Origin: Chitinophaga tropicalis | Lineage (GTDB): Bacteria > Bacteroidota > Bacteroidia > Chitinophagales > Chitinophagaceae | Reading direction: 5' to 3' | Length of the DNA stretch: 64,000 bases | NCBI RefSeq assembly: GCF_009758205.1 | Contig: NZ_WRXN01000021.1 | Coordinates: 1 to 64,000 of the forward strand | Shown here: positions 29,115-37,413 of the stretch, in pieces | Numbering within the stretch: position 1 is the first letter of the stretch | Layout: each line of letters opens with the position of its first letter | The notes under the pieces: model-generated | Database searches by the model: none | The model's input: the letters and a program-made list of their open reading frames with translations, nothing else | What the model was told of the DNA's origin: nothing | Translations under genes and position numbers: made by a program

Positions 29115-30782
29115 ATGAAAACTAGAAATATTATATATAGCCTTGTTATCGGAGCCGTGACATTTACCTCCTGTAAAAAGAATTACCTGGACGTTGTTCC
29201 TACTGACAGGGTTAACGATGTGGCAGTATTATCAGATTCCTCCCTGTTCCAGGCCTATGTGATCAACCGTTATATGGGCGTTAAATTACAGGATAAAGAA
29301 GCTGAAGGTACTCCTCCCGGCTTTGGCAGAGGCTTTGAATATGCTATGTGGAGCTCTCTGACAGATGAATCTATCTACAATAACGACGATAATACATGGG
29401 TGATCCAGCAGGGAGCACTGGCGCCTGAAAATACAGGGATTGCAGGCACCCTCTGGGGCAGAAGCTACCGCAGTATCAGGGAATGTAACTATGCACTGAC
29501 CAACATCATGCAGGTGAACATGAGCGAGCTGCTCAGAAACAGGCTGAGAGGCGAACTGCACTTTATACGCGCCTTCCGTTATCATGACCTGATCCGTAAC
29601 TACGGTGGCGTTGTACTGATGGGAGATAAAGTATACAACCTGGGCGAGAATCTGACAGATCCTGCTAACTTTGTTAAATCATCCCTGGCAGATTGTATGA
29701 AATACGCTGTAGCCGAACTGGATTCAGCAGCACAATACCTGCCCGATGCGAACGACGACAGCTGGCTGGCAGGAAGGGCCACCAAAGGCGCTGCCCTGGC
29801 ACTGAAAGCACGTCTGCTGTTATACGCGGCAAGCCCGCTCTATAACGTAGGTACATGGGCAGATGCAGCCGCTGCTGCAAAAGCTGTAATGGACATGGGC
29901 AAATATTCCCTGGTATCAGACTACACCTCACTGTTCATCAACCCGAATCAGACAGAGGCTATCTTCGAAAGACTGTATGTAACAGGTACCCGCCACGTAT
30001 GTCTTGAAATTGCCAACGGTCCGAATGGTTACGATGCCTGGGCAGGTAATACTCCGTTACAGAACATGGTAGATGCCTATGAGATGAATAACGGTAAACC
30101 TATTACCGACCCCACTTCCGGCTATGACGCAGCAAATCCTTACGTTGGCAGGGATAAAAGGTTCTATGCCACTATCCTTTATAATGGCGCTCGCTACAGA
30201 GGCGATACCATCAAGGTATATACACCCGGCGGAAAAGATGGCGGCGATGGTCCTTCCAACTGGAATGCTACCAAAACAGGTTACTACCTGCGTAAATTCA
30301 TGAACGACGCATTTCCTATCATCAGCCCCTGGGACGTAGCCGGATTACAACCCTGGATCTACATGCGCTATGCAGAAGTATTACTGAACTACGCAGAAGC
30401 ACAGAACGAAGCCGTAGGCCCTGACGCATCTGTATATGCTGCGATCAACCAGATCAGGCAGCGGTCCAGCGTTAATCAGCCAGCTCTGGTTGCCGGTCTG
30501 ACACAGGCTGAAATGAGAGACGCTATCAGAAGAGAACGTCAGGTAGAACTGGCCTTCGAAGAACATCGTTTCTATGACGTTCGCCGCTGGAAAATTGCAA
30601 CCCAGACTGAAAATCAACCTGCTTACGGCATGGACGTGAAAATTGTGAACGGGGTAACTACATATACCCGTAAAATAGCACTGAAAGACCGTAAGTTCGA
30701 AGAGAAAAACTACTGGCTGCCTATTCCAAGATCTGAGATACTGGCTTCCAACAATCAACTGGAGCAAACTACAGGATATTAA
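29115..30782 (+). CDS. SusD/RagB-family glycan-binding lipoprotein, locus 2
   Basis: 555 residues with a lipoprotein signal (lipobox FTSC near residue 20, then KKNYLDVVPTDRVND). SusD hallmarks are ELHFIRAFRYHDLIRNYGGVVL and the C-terminal IRRERQVELAFEEHRFYDVRRWK block. It acts as the surface lid and binding protein for the SusC just upstream (18-bp gap). Its stop codon is only one base before the GH30 start, so translation of the two is probably coupled. Confidence 0.95.
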   Translation: MKTRNIIYSLVIGAVTFTSCKKNYLDVVPTDRVNDVAVLSDSSLFQAYVINRYMGVKLQDKEAEGTPPGFGRGFEYAMWSSLTDESIYNNDDNTWVIQQGALAPENTGIAGTLWGRSYRSIRECNYALTNIMQVNMSELLRNRLRGELHFIRAFRYHDLIRNYGGVVLMGDKVYNLGENLTDPANFVKSSLADCMKYAVAELDSAAQYLPDANDDSWLAGRATKGAALALKARLLLYAASPLYNVGTWADAAAAAKAVMDMGKYSLVSDYTSLFINPNQTEAIFERLYVTGTRHVCLEIANGPNGYDAWAGNTPLQNMVDAYEMNNGKPITDPTSGYDAANPYVGRDKRFYATILYNGARYRGDTIKVYTPGGKDGGDGPSNWNATKTGYYLRKFMNDAFPIISPWDVAGLQPWIYMRYAEVLLNYAEAQNEAVGPDASVYAAINQIRQRSSVNQPALVAGLTQAEMRDAIRRERQVELAFEEHRFYDVRRWKIATQTENQPAYGMDVKIVNGVTTYTRKIALKDRKFEEKNYWLPIPRSEILASNNQLEQTTGY

Positions 30783-30783
30783 T

Positions 30784-32268
30784 ATGAGAAGACTGCTGGT
30801 ATCACTGGTCGTATTACAGGCTTTCTTAAAAACCGCGGCGGGCCAGCCCGCCGCGGTACATATACACATAGATCCGGCCCGGACGTACCAGACAATAGAC
30901 AATTTCAGCGCTTCCGACGCATGGTCCGCACAATTTGTTGGCCAATGGCCGGAAGAAAAGAAGAACGCAATGGCCGACTGGCTGTTCAGCACAGATACTA
31001 CTGCCGCCGGACAACCACTGGGAATAGGCCTTTCCATGTGGCGCTATAACGTAGGCGCAGGAAGTACAGAACAGGGAGATAGCAGCGGTATCGCAGACAT
31101 CTGGCGCCGTACCCACAGCTGGCAAAACCAGCAGGGACAATACTGGTTCCTCCGCGCAGCACAGAAAAGAAATGTGAAGAAATTCCTCGCATTCCTCAAT
31201 AGCCCGCCGGTACACCTGACCACCAACGGAAAGGCATTTGCAACCAAAGGGAACTGTAATATCGGTCCGGCTAAGTATGAGCAACTGGCCACATATATAA
31301 CAACAGCTATCAAAGGCATTCATGACAGTACAGGCATCCTGTTCAGTTATATCAGCCCTTTTAATGAACCACAGTGGGACTGGAGCGATGGCAACCAGGA
31401 AGGATGCCCCTACAATAATGAAGAGATCAGCGCACTCACAAAGATCATCAGCCGGAAACTGTCTGCAGAAAAACTACAGACAAAGATCCTGATCGGTGAA
31501 GCAGGTCAGCTGGATTACCTCTATTCAGCTGCTGGCAAACCCGCCAAAGGCACGCAGATCAAAGCCTTCTTTGATAAAACCTCTCCATACTATATAGGTA
31601 GCCTGCCAAACCTCAGCTACAATATCTCCGGTCACAGCTACTTTACCACTTCTCCGGCAGCCGTTGCTGTCCGCACCAGGGAAGAGCTGAGAAAACACCT
31701 CGCTACCGTACCCGGCCTGGGCTTCTGGCAATCCGAGTACTGTATCCTTGGCGATAACGCAGGAGAAATAAACGGCAACAAAAGAGACTATGGCATGGAT
31801 GCAGCCCTATACCTGGCAGGCGTCATTCACAGGGACCTTACCATTGCCAACGCTGCTGCATGGCAATACTGGCTGGCAATTTCGCCCTACAACTACAAGG
31901 ACGGATTGATCTATATAGATAAGGATACAGCCAACGGACAGTTCCACGACAGCAAAATGTTGTGGGCACTGGGCAACTACAGCCGTTTCATCCGGACAGG
32001 CGCAAAAAGGATTGCAGCGTATACAGACAACGACAGCTCCTTACTGGTATCCGCATACAGGAATACAGACCGTACCGTAAACGTTGTAATTGTAAACAAT
32101 ACCGGGAATGATAAGCACGTGCGGCTGGATACTCAGAAAGGCCGTTTAAACAGACTACGTTCCTATGTTACCGATGCCAACGGTAATCTGCAGCCATTTA
32201 CTGTAAAGAATGACCTGGTTATTCCTGCACGTGCGGTTGTTACCGTGACAGGAAGTATTAATCAATAA
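30784..32268 (+). CDS. GH30-family glycoside hydrolase (beta-1,6-galactanase-like)
   Basis: 494 residues. A signal peptide (about 1-20) is followed by the GH30 pattern of a TIM barrel plus a C-terminal beta-sandwich (about 400-494, RTVNVVIVNNTG). Acid/base E195 lies in ISPFNEPQWDW and nucleophile E318 in FWQSEYCIL. The DNFSASDAWSAQFVG opening is the typical GH30 'fooling of the barrel' strand. The subfamily cannot be fixed by eye. Pairing with a GH35 beta-galactosidase and the FNEPQW/CNIG details favour an endo-beta-1,6-galactanase-like role (GH30_5 type) over a glucosylceramidase or xylanase. It lies in the susCD operon of locus 2, starting one base after the susD stop. Confidence 0.88.
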   Translation: MRRLLVSLVVLQAFLKTAAGQPAAVHIHIDPARTYQTIDNFSASDAWSAQFVGQWPEEKKNAMADWLFSTDTTAAGQPLGIGLSMWRYNVGAGSTEQGDSSGIADIWRRTHSWQNQQGQYWFLRAAQKRNVKKFLAFLNSPPVHLTTNGKAFATKGNCNIGPAKYEQLATYITTAIKGIHDSTGILFSYISPFNEPQWDWSDGNQEGCPYNNEEISALTKIISRKLSAEKLQTKILIGEAGQLDYLYSAAGKPAKGTQIKAFFDKTSPYYIGSLPNLSYNISGHSYFTTSPAAVAVRTREELRKHLATVPGLGFWQSEYCILGDNAGEINGNKRDYGMDAALYLAGVIHRDLTIANAAAWQYWLAISPYNYKDGLIYIDKDTANGQFHDSKMLWALGNYSRFIRTGAKRIAAYTDNDSSLLVSAYRNTDRTVNVVIVNNTGNDKHVRLDTQKGRLNRLRSYVTDANGNLQPFTVKNDLVIPARAVVTVTGSINQ

Positions 32269-32278
32269 AAGACAAAGG

Positions 32279-34105
32279 ATGAAACGACTTGGAATTATCA
32301 CATTATTCAGTGTGTTTTTGGGCCTTTCCTCTCAGGCACAGCAGACACAAAAACATACCTTCACATTAGGGGATACCGCATTTCTACTGGATGGAAAACC
32401 ACTCCAGATGATCTCCGGCGAGATCCACTATCCCCGCGTACCCCGCGAATGCTGGAGAGCCAGGATGAAAATGGCCAAAGCAATGGGGTTAAATACCATA
32501 GGCACCTATGTTTTCTGGAATGTACATGAACCGGAAAAAGGACAGTATGACTTTTCCGGCAACAACGATATCGCCGCTTTTGTAAAAATAGCACAGGAAG
32601 AAGGACTCTGGGTAGTATTACGCCCAAGCCCATATGTTTGCGCAGAATGGGAATTCGGTGGATATCCCTACTGGTTACAGAAGATCAAAGGATTACAGGT
32701 ACGTAGTAAAGAACCGCAATACCTGGAAGCCTACAGGAACTATATCAAAGCTGTAGGTAAACAATTGTCACCTTTACTGGTGAACCACGGTGGCAACATC
32801 CTGATGGTACAGATCGAAAATGAATACGGTTCTTATTCGAACGATAAAGACTACCTTGAAATAAACAGGAAAATGTTCGTAGAAGCCGGATTTGACGGTC
32901 TGCTCTATACCTGCGATCCCGAAGCTGCTATCAAAGACGGACATCTGCCTGGCCTGCTGCCCGCTATTAACGGCGTAGACAACCCTGTAAAGGTAAAAAG
33001 GCTGATCAATGAAAATCACAGCGGCAAAGGCCCATATTATATAGCTGAATGGTATCCGGCCTGGTTTGACTGGTGGGGCACAAAACACCATACCGTGCCT
33101 TATACCCAATACCTCGGCAGGTTAGACAGCGTTTTATCTGCCGGTATTTCCATCAACATGTACATGTTCCATGGCGGTACTACCAGAGATTTCATGAACG
33201 GCGCAAATGCTAACGATCACACGCCATACGAGCCACAGATCAGCAGCTACGACTATGATGCTCCACTGGACGAAGCAGGTAACGCAACAGAAAAATTCAT
33301 GCAGTTCCGTAAAGTGATAGCAGCGCATTTGCCTGCAGGAACAGTACTGCCTGAAGTACCGGCTGCAAGACCGGCAATCACCGTTCCTGCCATCAGCTTC
33401 ACCCGCTCTACAGCCCTGACAGATATGCTGCCTAAACCGGTAAGCAGTGTAAAGCCACTTACCTTCGAAGACCTCAGTCAGGCATATGGTTGGGTATTAT
33501 ACAGCACCACACTTGAAGGCAATACCAGCGCCTGGCTGAAAGTAAAAGAGCTGCGCGACTATTGTGTAGTGCTGGTGAACGGAAAGAAAGCAGGTGTACT
33601 GGACAGAAGGTCCAGACTGGATAGCGTACAGCTGCAACTGCCTGCAGGCAAGGTGAAACTGGAACTGCTGGTAGAAAACCTGGGCCGTATCAACTTCGGG
33701 CCTTACCTGCTGGAGAATAAGAAAGGTATCACTGAAAAGGTATTATGGAATAATAAGGAAGTAACGAACTGGCTGCAATACAAACTGCCTTTCAACAAAA
33801 AGCCTGTTGGCAAAGTAGTGAAAGCAAAAGCCGGCTCGAATGGCCCCGTACTGAAAGAAGGTACATTCGAACTGGCAGCCACCGGCGATACTTACCTCGA
33901 TATGAGCAACTGGGGTAAAGGCGCCGTATGGATAAACGGTCATAACCTTGGCAGATACTGGGAAGTAGGTCCTCAGCAAACATTATACATTCCGGCTGAA
34001 TGGCTGAAGAAAGGTAAGAATGAGATCGCAGTGCTGGAACTGATCAAACCTGAAGCTGATAAAGTATCAGGCCTTGATCACGCCATACTGGATGTGCTGA
34101 AGTAG
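32279..34105 (+). CDS. GH35 beta-galactosidase
   Basis: 608 residues with a signal peptide (ending SSQAQ). The TIM barrel (about 30-350) carries the GH35 signatures ISGEIHYPRVPRECW, acid/base E182 in QIENEYGS and nucleophile E257 in YIAEWYPAWFDWWG. C-terminal jelly-roll domains follow, ending in WGKGAVWINGHNLGRYWEVGPQQTLYIPAEWL. GH35 enzymes are retaining exo-beta-galactosidases. This one would finish the galacto-oligosaccharides made by the GH30 enzyme 10 bp upstream. It is the last gene of locus 2. A 33-bp tandem repeat and a strong terminator follow. Confidence 0.95.
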   Translation: MKRLGIITLFSVFLGLSSQAQQTQKHTFTLGDTAFLLDGKPLQMISGEIHYPRVPRECWRARMKMAKAMGLNTIGTYVFWNVHEPEKGQYDFSGNNDIAAFVKIAQEEGLWVVLRPSPYVCAEWEFGGYPYWLQKIKGLQVRSKEPQYLEAYRNYIKAVGKQLSPLLVNHGGNILMVQIENEYGSYSNDKDYLEINRKMFVEAGFDGLLYTCDPEAAIKDGHLPGLLPAINGVDNPVKVKRLINENHSGKGPYYIAEWYPAWFDWWGTKHHTVPYTQYLGRLDSVLSAGISINMYMFHGGTTRDFMNGANANDHTPYEPQISSYDYDAPLDEAGNATEKFMQFRKVIAAHLPAGTVLPEVPAARPAITVPAISFTRSTALTDMLPKPVSSVKPLTFEDLSQAYGWVLYSTTLEGNTSAWLKVKELRDYCVVLVNGKKAGVLDRRSRLDSVQLQLPAGKVKLELLVENLGRINFGPYLLENKKGITEKVLWNNKEVTNWLQYKLPFNKKPVGKVVKAKAGSNGPVLKEGTFELAATGDTYLDMSNWGKGAVWINGHNLGRYWEVGPQQTLYIPAEWLKKGKNEIAVLELIKPEADKVSGLDHAILDVLK

Positions 34106-34126
34106 TAAATAGTATAGCCGCTTTTT

Positions 34127-34324
34127 AAAAACAATAACTTCTTCCTGAAAGCAGTAGTTAAAAACAATAACTTCTTCCTGAAAGCAGTAGTTAAAAAAAA
34201 TAACCTGTTCCTGAAAGCGGTAGTTAAAAAAAATAACCTCTTCCAGAAAGCAGTAGTTAAAAAAAATAACCTGTTCCTGAAAGCAGTAGTTAAAAACAAT
34301 AACCTCTTCCTGAAAGCGGTAGTT
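34127..34324. repeat. six tandem copies of a 33-bp unit
   Basis: Six contiguous 33-bp copies of a unit starting AAAAACAATAA and ending GAAAGCAGTAGTT, with no spacers. Copies 1 and 2 are identical and the others differ at a few positions (C/A at 6, T/C at 13, C/G at 15, A/G at 29). A degenerate partial seventh copy follows. On the plus strand each unit contains stop codons. On the minus strand two frames stay open only because 33 is a multiple of three, so it is unlikely to code. It begins 22 bp after the GH35 stop. Function unknown. It looks like a minisatellite that could vary in copy number. Confidence 0.9.
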
Positions 34325-34361
34325 TTTAAAACAGTAGCTTCTTCTTTTCAAAAAAAAAGCC

Positions 34362-34422
34362 GGCCGCAGGCCCCCACCATCAAAAAAAACGCTTTTGCCG
34401 CAGGCAAAAGCGTTTTTTTTGA
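34362..34422 (+). terminator. composite terminator: GC box plus 20-bp perfect hairpin
   Basis: GGCCGCAGGCC (34362-34372) precedes a perfect 20-bp hairpin. Its arms are 34380-34399 and 34403-34422, with loop GCA, core ACGCTTTTGCC/GGCAAAAGCGT, eight A before and eight T after. It closes the locus 2 operon beyond the tandem repeat. Confidence 0.85.
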
Positions 34423-34430
34423 TATGTTTG
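34394..34430 (+). promoter_or_regulatory. promoter overlapping the terminator hairpin
   Basis: A -7 element TATGTTTG occupies 34423-34430, immediately after the hairpin. The only upstream TTTG at useful range (34394-34397) lies inside the hairpin, with a somewhat long 25-base spacer. A start at about 34436 would suit the activator gene beginning at 34457. The ATG at 34424 is part of this -7 box and so is not the likely start codon. Confidence 0.45.
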
Positions 34431-34456
34431 CCCCGAATACCTACAAATACAGTGAA

Positions 34457-36115
34457 ATGGAAAAGAACGTCGGAGAAAGTGCTATTTCTAACAATGAAAC
34501 CCTTTTAGAGCAACTAAGACAGAAAGAACAGGAACAGGCAATACTACTAAACGTAGGTAGCAGTATCGCCGCCGCCAGGAAAAGAGAAGACCTCTGGAAC
34601 ATCATAACCAGGCAGTTGCTGGACCTGTTTGGAGGAAAATACTATACCCTTTGCCTGATCAATGAAGACGGAAAAACACATACACCTTTTTTGCATAGTG
34701 ATGAACGCACTATCAGGTCAAGAACAGAAGACAGCCCTATCATTCACGAACATCACCCTGTTGAAGATGGTATTTTCAATGTAGCCATAGCCTCAGACAA
34801 ACCGCTGATCTACGATCTTGCAGGCCTCATCAGAAACAAAAATATACCCGCCTATATTTATCACTGGTTCAACGCCGGCATTAAGGAAATGCTGCTGGTA
34901 AAGATCAGTAATGGTAATGAGACGAAAGGACTATTATACTTCTACAGCACAACAGCTAACGCTTTCTCCCCATCAGGCTTCAGATTGCTGACAGGTATCG
35001 CCGATCAGCTGGGAACAGGCATATCTAATGTCCTGGCCAATGAAAAGATAGAACAGCAGCTGGAAGAGATAAACAGGTATAAACAAAGACTGGAGAATGA
35101 GAACCTCTACCTGCAGGAAGCCCAGAGAAACAGTGGAGATTTTTCAGAGATCCTGGGTACTTCGGAAGAGATACAGAAAGTATTCACACTCATTTCGAAA
35201 GTAGCGCCTTCAGATTCTACTGTATTGTTGTCTGGCGAAACCGGCACAGGTAAAGAGCTCGCAGCAAGAGCTATTCATAATGCCTCTCCTCGGAGTAAAA
35301 AACTGATGATAAAGCTGAATTGCGCGGCAATGCCTCCCAACCTCATAGAAAGCGAGTTGTTCGGGCACGAGAAAGGAAGCTTCACCGGTGCATTGGACAA
35401 GCGCATAGGAAAATTTGAACTGGCCAATAACAGTACCCTGTTACTGGATGAAATAGGAGAGCTCCCGCTTGAAATGCAGGCTAAGCTATTGAGAGTGCTG
35501 CAGGAAAAAGAGATAGAAAGAATAGGAGGGAGGGGAACTATCAGGGTAAATGTACGCATCATAGCAGCCACAAACCGCAACCTGGAAAAGGAAGTACAGG
35601 CCGGCCGGTTCAGGGCAGATCTCTATTACCGCCTCAATGTATTTCCTGTCACATTACCCTCTTTAAATAGACGCAGGGAAGATATCCCGCTGCTGGCCAC
35701 TCATTTTGCTGAAAGATATGCACGGAATGTAGGTAAGCCGGTCCCCGCCATAACACCCAAAGCCATGGAGACATTGATGGAATACTCCTGGCCGGGTAAT
35801 ATCAGGGAACTGGAACACCTTATTGAAAGAACTGTGCTGCTAAATAACGGCCCAACTATCAAACAGTTCTACCTCCCCGTTGTAAATAAAACTTCCGGGG
35901 CAGTAAAAGAAACCGGCTTTAAAGTGCAGACCCTGGAAGAAGTGGAACGTGAATATATTCTGAAAGTGCTCAGGCTTTGCAACGGCAGGATAGCAGGGCC
36001 TAACGGAGCCGCTGTGCGCCTGGATCTGCCATCTACTACGCTCAGTTCAAGAATGCAGAAACTCGGTATTAAGAAGGAGCATTACGTGAAACCGGATGAA
36101 ACTGATACGAATTAA
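34457..36115 (+). CDS. GAF-domain sigma-54-dependent transcriptional activator
   Basis: About 552 residues. An N-terminal GAF-type sensor domain (about 25-200) and a short coiled linker (KIEQQLEEINRYKQRLENENLYLQ) are followed by the sigma-54 AAA+ domain. That domain shows Walker A GETGTGKE, Walker B LLLDEIGE and arginine-finger region FRADLYYRLNVFP. A Fis-type HTH (GPNGAAVRLDLPSTTLSSRMQKLGI) ends the protein. The sigma-54 contact loop reads GSFTGA (307-312) instead of the usual GAFTGA. The first ATG in frame, 34424, lies in the promoter-like TATGTTTG, so ATG 34457 is chosen. There is no receiver domain; the signal is probably a small molecule or redox state bound by GAF. The target genes are not evident from the neighbours. 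Confidence 0.93.
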   Translation: MEKNVGESAISNNETLLEQLRQKEQEQAILLNVGSSIAAARKREDLWNIITRQLLDLFGGKYYTLCLINEDGKTHTPFLHSDERTIRSRTEDSPIIHEHHPVEDGIFNVAIASDKPLIYDLAGLIRNKNIPAYIYHWFNAGIKEMLLVKISNGNETKGLLYFYSTTANAFSPSGFRLLTGIADQLGTGISNVLANEKIEQQLEEINRYKQRLENENLYLQEAQRNSGDFSEILGTSEEIQKVFTLISKVAPSDSTVLLSGETGTGKELAARAIHNASPRSKKLMIKLNCAAMPPNLIESELFGHEKGSFTGALDKRIGKFELANNSTLLLDEIGELPLEMQAKLLRVLQEKEIERIGGRGTIRVNVRIIAATNRNLEKEVQAGRFRADLYYRLNVFPVTLPSLNRRREDIPLLATHFAERYARNVGKPVPAITPKAMETLMEYSWPGNIRELEHLIERTVLLNNGPTIKQFYLPVVNKTSGAVKETGFKVQTLEEVEREYILKVLRLCNGRIAGPNGAAVRLDLPSTTLSSRMQKLGIKKEHYVKPDETDTN

Positions 36116-36222
36116 TCTGCCCTTATAACTATGATTTATTCAGATAATCATTAAAAAATTGAAGATTCTTCTGAATTTAAGACAAAAAAGTTTAATATTT
36201 GCCCCTCCGGCCAGCAAAGCTT

Positions 36223-36258
36223 AAGCCTTCAAAACCCGAAAAACCCGAAGGCTTTCTT
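36223..36258 (+). terminator. hairpin after the sigma-54 activator
   Basis: AAGCCTTC (36223-36230) pairs with GAAGGCTT (36247-36254) around a loop that contains a repeated AAACCCGAA, followed by a weak T-rich tract (TCTTT). It is the likely terminator of the activator gene. Alternatively it may be a leader hairpin of the next gene, which starts at 36283. Confidence 0.5.
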
Positions 36259-36282
36259 TATGGAGTATAACCAAATAAAACT

Positions 36283-37380
36283 ATGGAACAGGATTTCCCC
36301 ATATCTTCCTTTCTGGAGATAAAAAAGCACTTCAGCACGGAACAAAAGAAATTTGAAAAAGAAAAAGCCATCTGGAAAACCATCAGGGCATCTCTTACTG
36401 AAGCTGAAGCCAATCAGCTGGACGAACAGTTTAAAACCATCTTTGAAACCACTACAGACCCGCAGTTATTAGAGCAGCTAATGAAAAAAGGCGCCTCTGC
36501 CAGGTTGCTGGGAAACGATGAACTGGGTTCACACAATCTGGCTATGGTTGTCCGGGAGCTTGTGGATGCCAAAACAAAGGAAGACCTGGAAATTGCCGCC
36601 GGCATCATCAGAACAACGATCATTGCAGGCGCAGACCTCAACAGCCAGAAAGCATATTGGGGGAATGGAGGAGCGATTGCTATCATATGGCTCTGTGTGT
36701 ATCTGGCACGTGCGCTCGATACCTATGGAGATTTGAAGACTCTTGATCAATATCACTATTGCTACAGGATCTTTACATGGGTAGCAGACAATACTGCCGT
36801 CACTGAAGCTATGCAGGGTGATTGGCATCCTTTTTATGTATTCCTGAATTGCCTGAAAAAGTCCCCTGAGGTGGAAGATCTTCAGGAGAAATTAATATTG
36901 CAGATGATGGGACTTGATTGGACCATCTTCACCTCAACACATGAACACCTCAGCACTTCCTTTTTCAGCCGGATTATTAACTTCAATCCCGGATTCCTGA
37001 CCCTGCTCGTTCCTTATGAACATAAACAACTGGAATCCTACCTGGACGTTGTTCAGAAAAACATAAGTCCTATGGTTATAAAGAACTTCTTAAACGGCTT
37101 TACCAGCAATAATAAAGCAAGAAAACATTTCAGGGTGTTCTTTTCACTCAGACCGCACTGGTTGTTGCAGCTGATTATCACCAGTGCTCCGGAAACAGTC
37201 TTCAATCTAGTTAAAAGGAATGAACAGGATCTCCTGGTCCCATTCCTGAAACATTATAAGCGGGAGATTGCTGAACTAAGAGATGAAAAAAAACAGACCT
37301 TATTGCAACATGCCATGGCATCCAGAGGGGTAGTAGAAAATACTATTCAGCTTTTACGTCAGTATGTTCAGCAGGCCTGA
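36283..37380 (+). CDS. hypothetical helical protein, possible ankyrin-like C-terminus
   Basis: 365 residues, no signal peptide, no membrane helix, no family that I recognise. It is mostly alpha-helical and charged at the N-terminus (EIKKHFSTEQKKFEKEKAIWKTI). The segment GADLNSQKAYWGNGGAIAIIWLCVYL and the C-terminal RDEKKQTLLQHAMASRGVVENTIQLL resemble divergent ankyrin-type repeats, which would suggest protein binding, but this is weak. It lies between the GAF sigma-54 activator (same strand, 167 bp upstream) and the convergent response regulator (33 bp downstream). Context gives no firm role. The reading frame is long and uses codons like its neighbours, so it is a real gene. Confidence 0.8.
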   Translation: MEQDFPISSFLEIKKHFSTEQKKFEKEKAIWKTIRASLTEAEANQLDEQFKTIFETTTDPQLLEQLMKKGASARLLGNDELGSHNLAMVVRELVDAKTKEDLEIAAGIIRTTIIAGADLNSQKAYWGNGGAIAIIWLCVYLARALDTYGDLKTLDQYHYCYRIFTWVADNTAVTEAMQGDWHPFYVFLNCLKKSPEVEDLQEKLILQMMGLDWTIFTSTHEHLSTSFFSRIINFNPGFLTLLVPYEHKQLESYLDVVQKNISPMVIKNFLNGFTSNNKARKHFRVFFSLRPHWLLQLIITSAPETVFNLVKRNEQDLLVPFLKHYKREIAELRDEKKQTLLQHAMASRGVVENTIQLLRQYVQQA

Positions 37381-37394
37381 TAGGGAAGGCCTGC
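37371..37394. terminator. short hairpin between convergent genes
   Basis: GCAGGCC (37371-37377) pairs with GGCCTGC (37388-37394). It overlaps the stop codon of the preceding plus-strand gene in a 33-bp gap between two convergent genes. It could slow polymerase from either side. No T tract is evident, so this is tentative. Confidence 0.35.
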
Positions 37395-37413
37395 CAATTA
37401 AGGGAACAATATG

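Noticed and set aside
34127..34324. Possible CRISPR array
   Set aside because: The repeats are directly adjacent with no spacers, and no cas genes are nearby.
34067..34351. Minus-strand frames through the 33-bp repeats encoding 11-residue repeats
   Set aside because: They stay open only because the unit is a multiple of three. They overlap the GH35 end and the terminator region and have no start context.
34424..34426. First in-frame ATG of the GAF sigma-54 activator
   Set aside because: It lies within the -7 box TATGTTTG, one base after the terminator hairpin. ATG 34457 fits better.
36192..36205. TTTAATATTTG as a promoter of the 36283 gene
   Set aside because: Spacing within the -7 box is one base too long and no -33 element is at a suitable distance.
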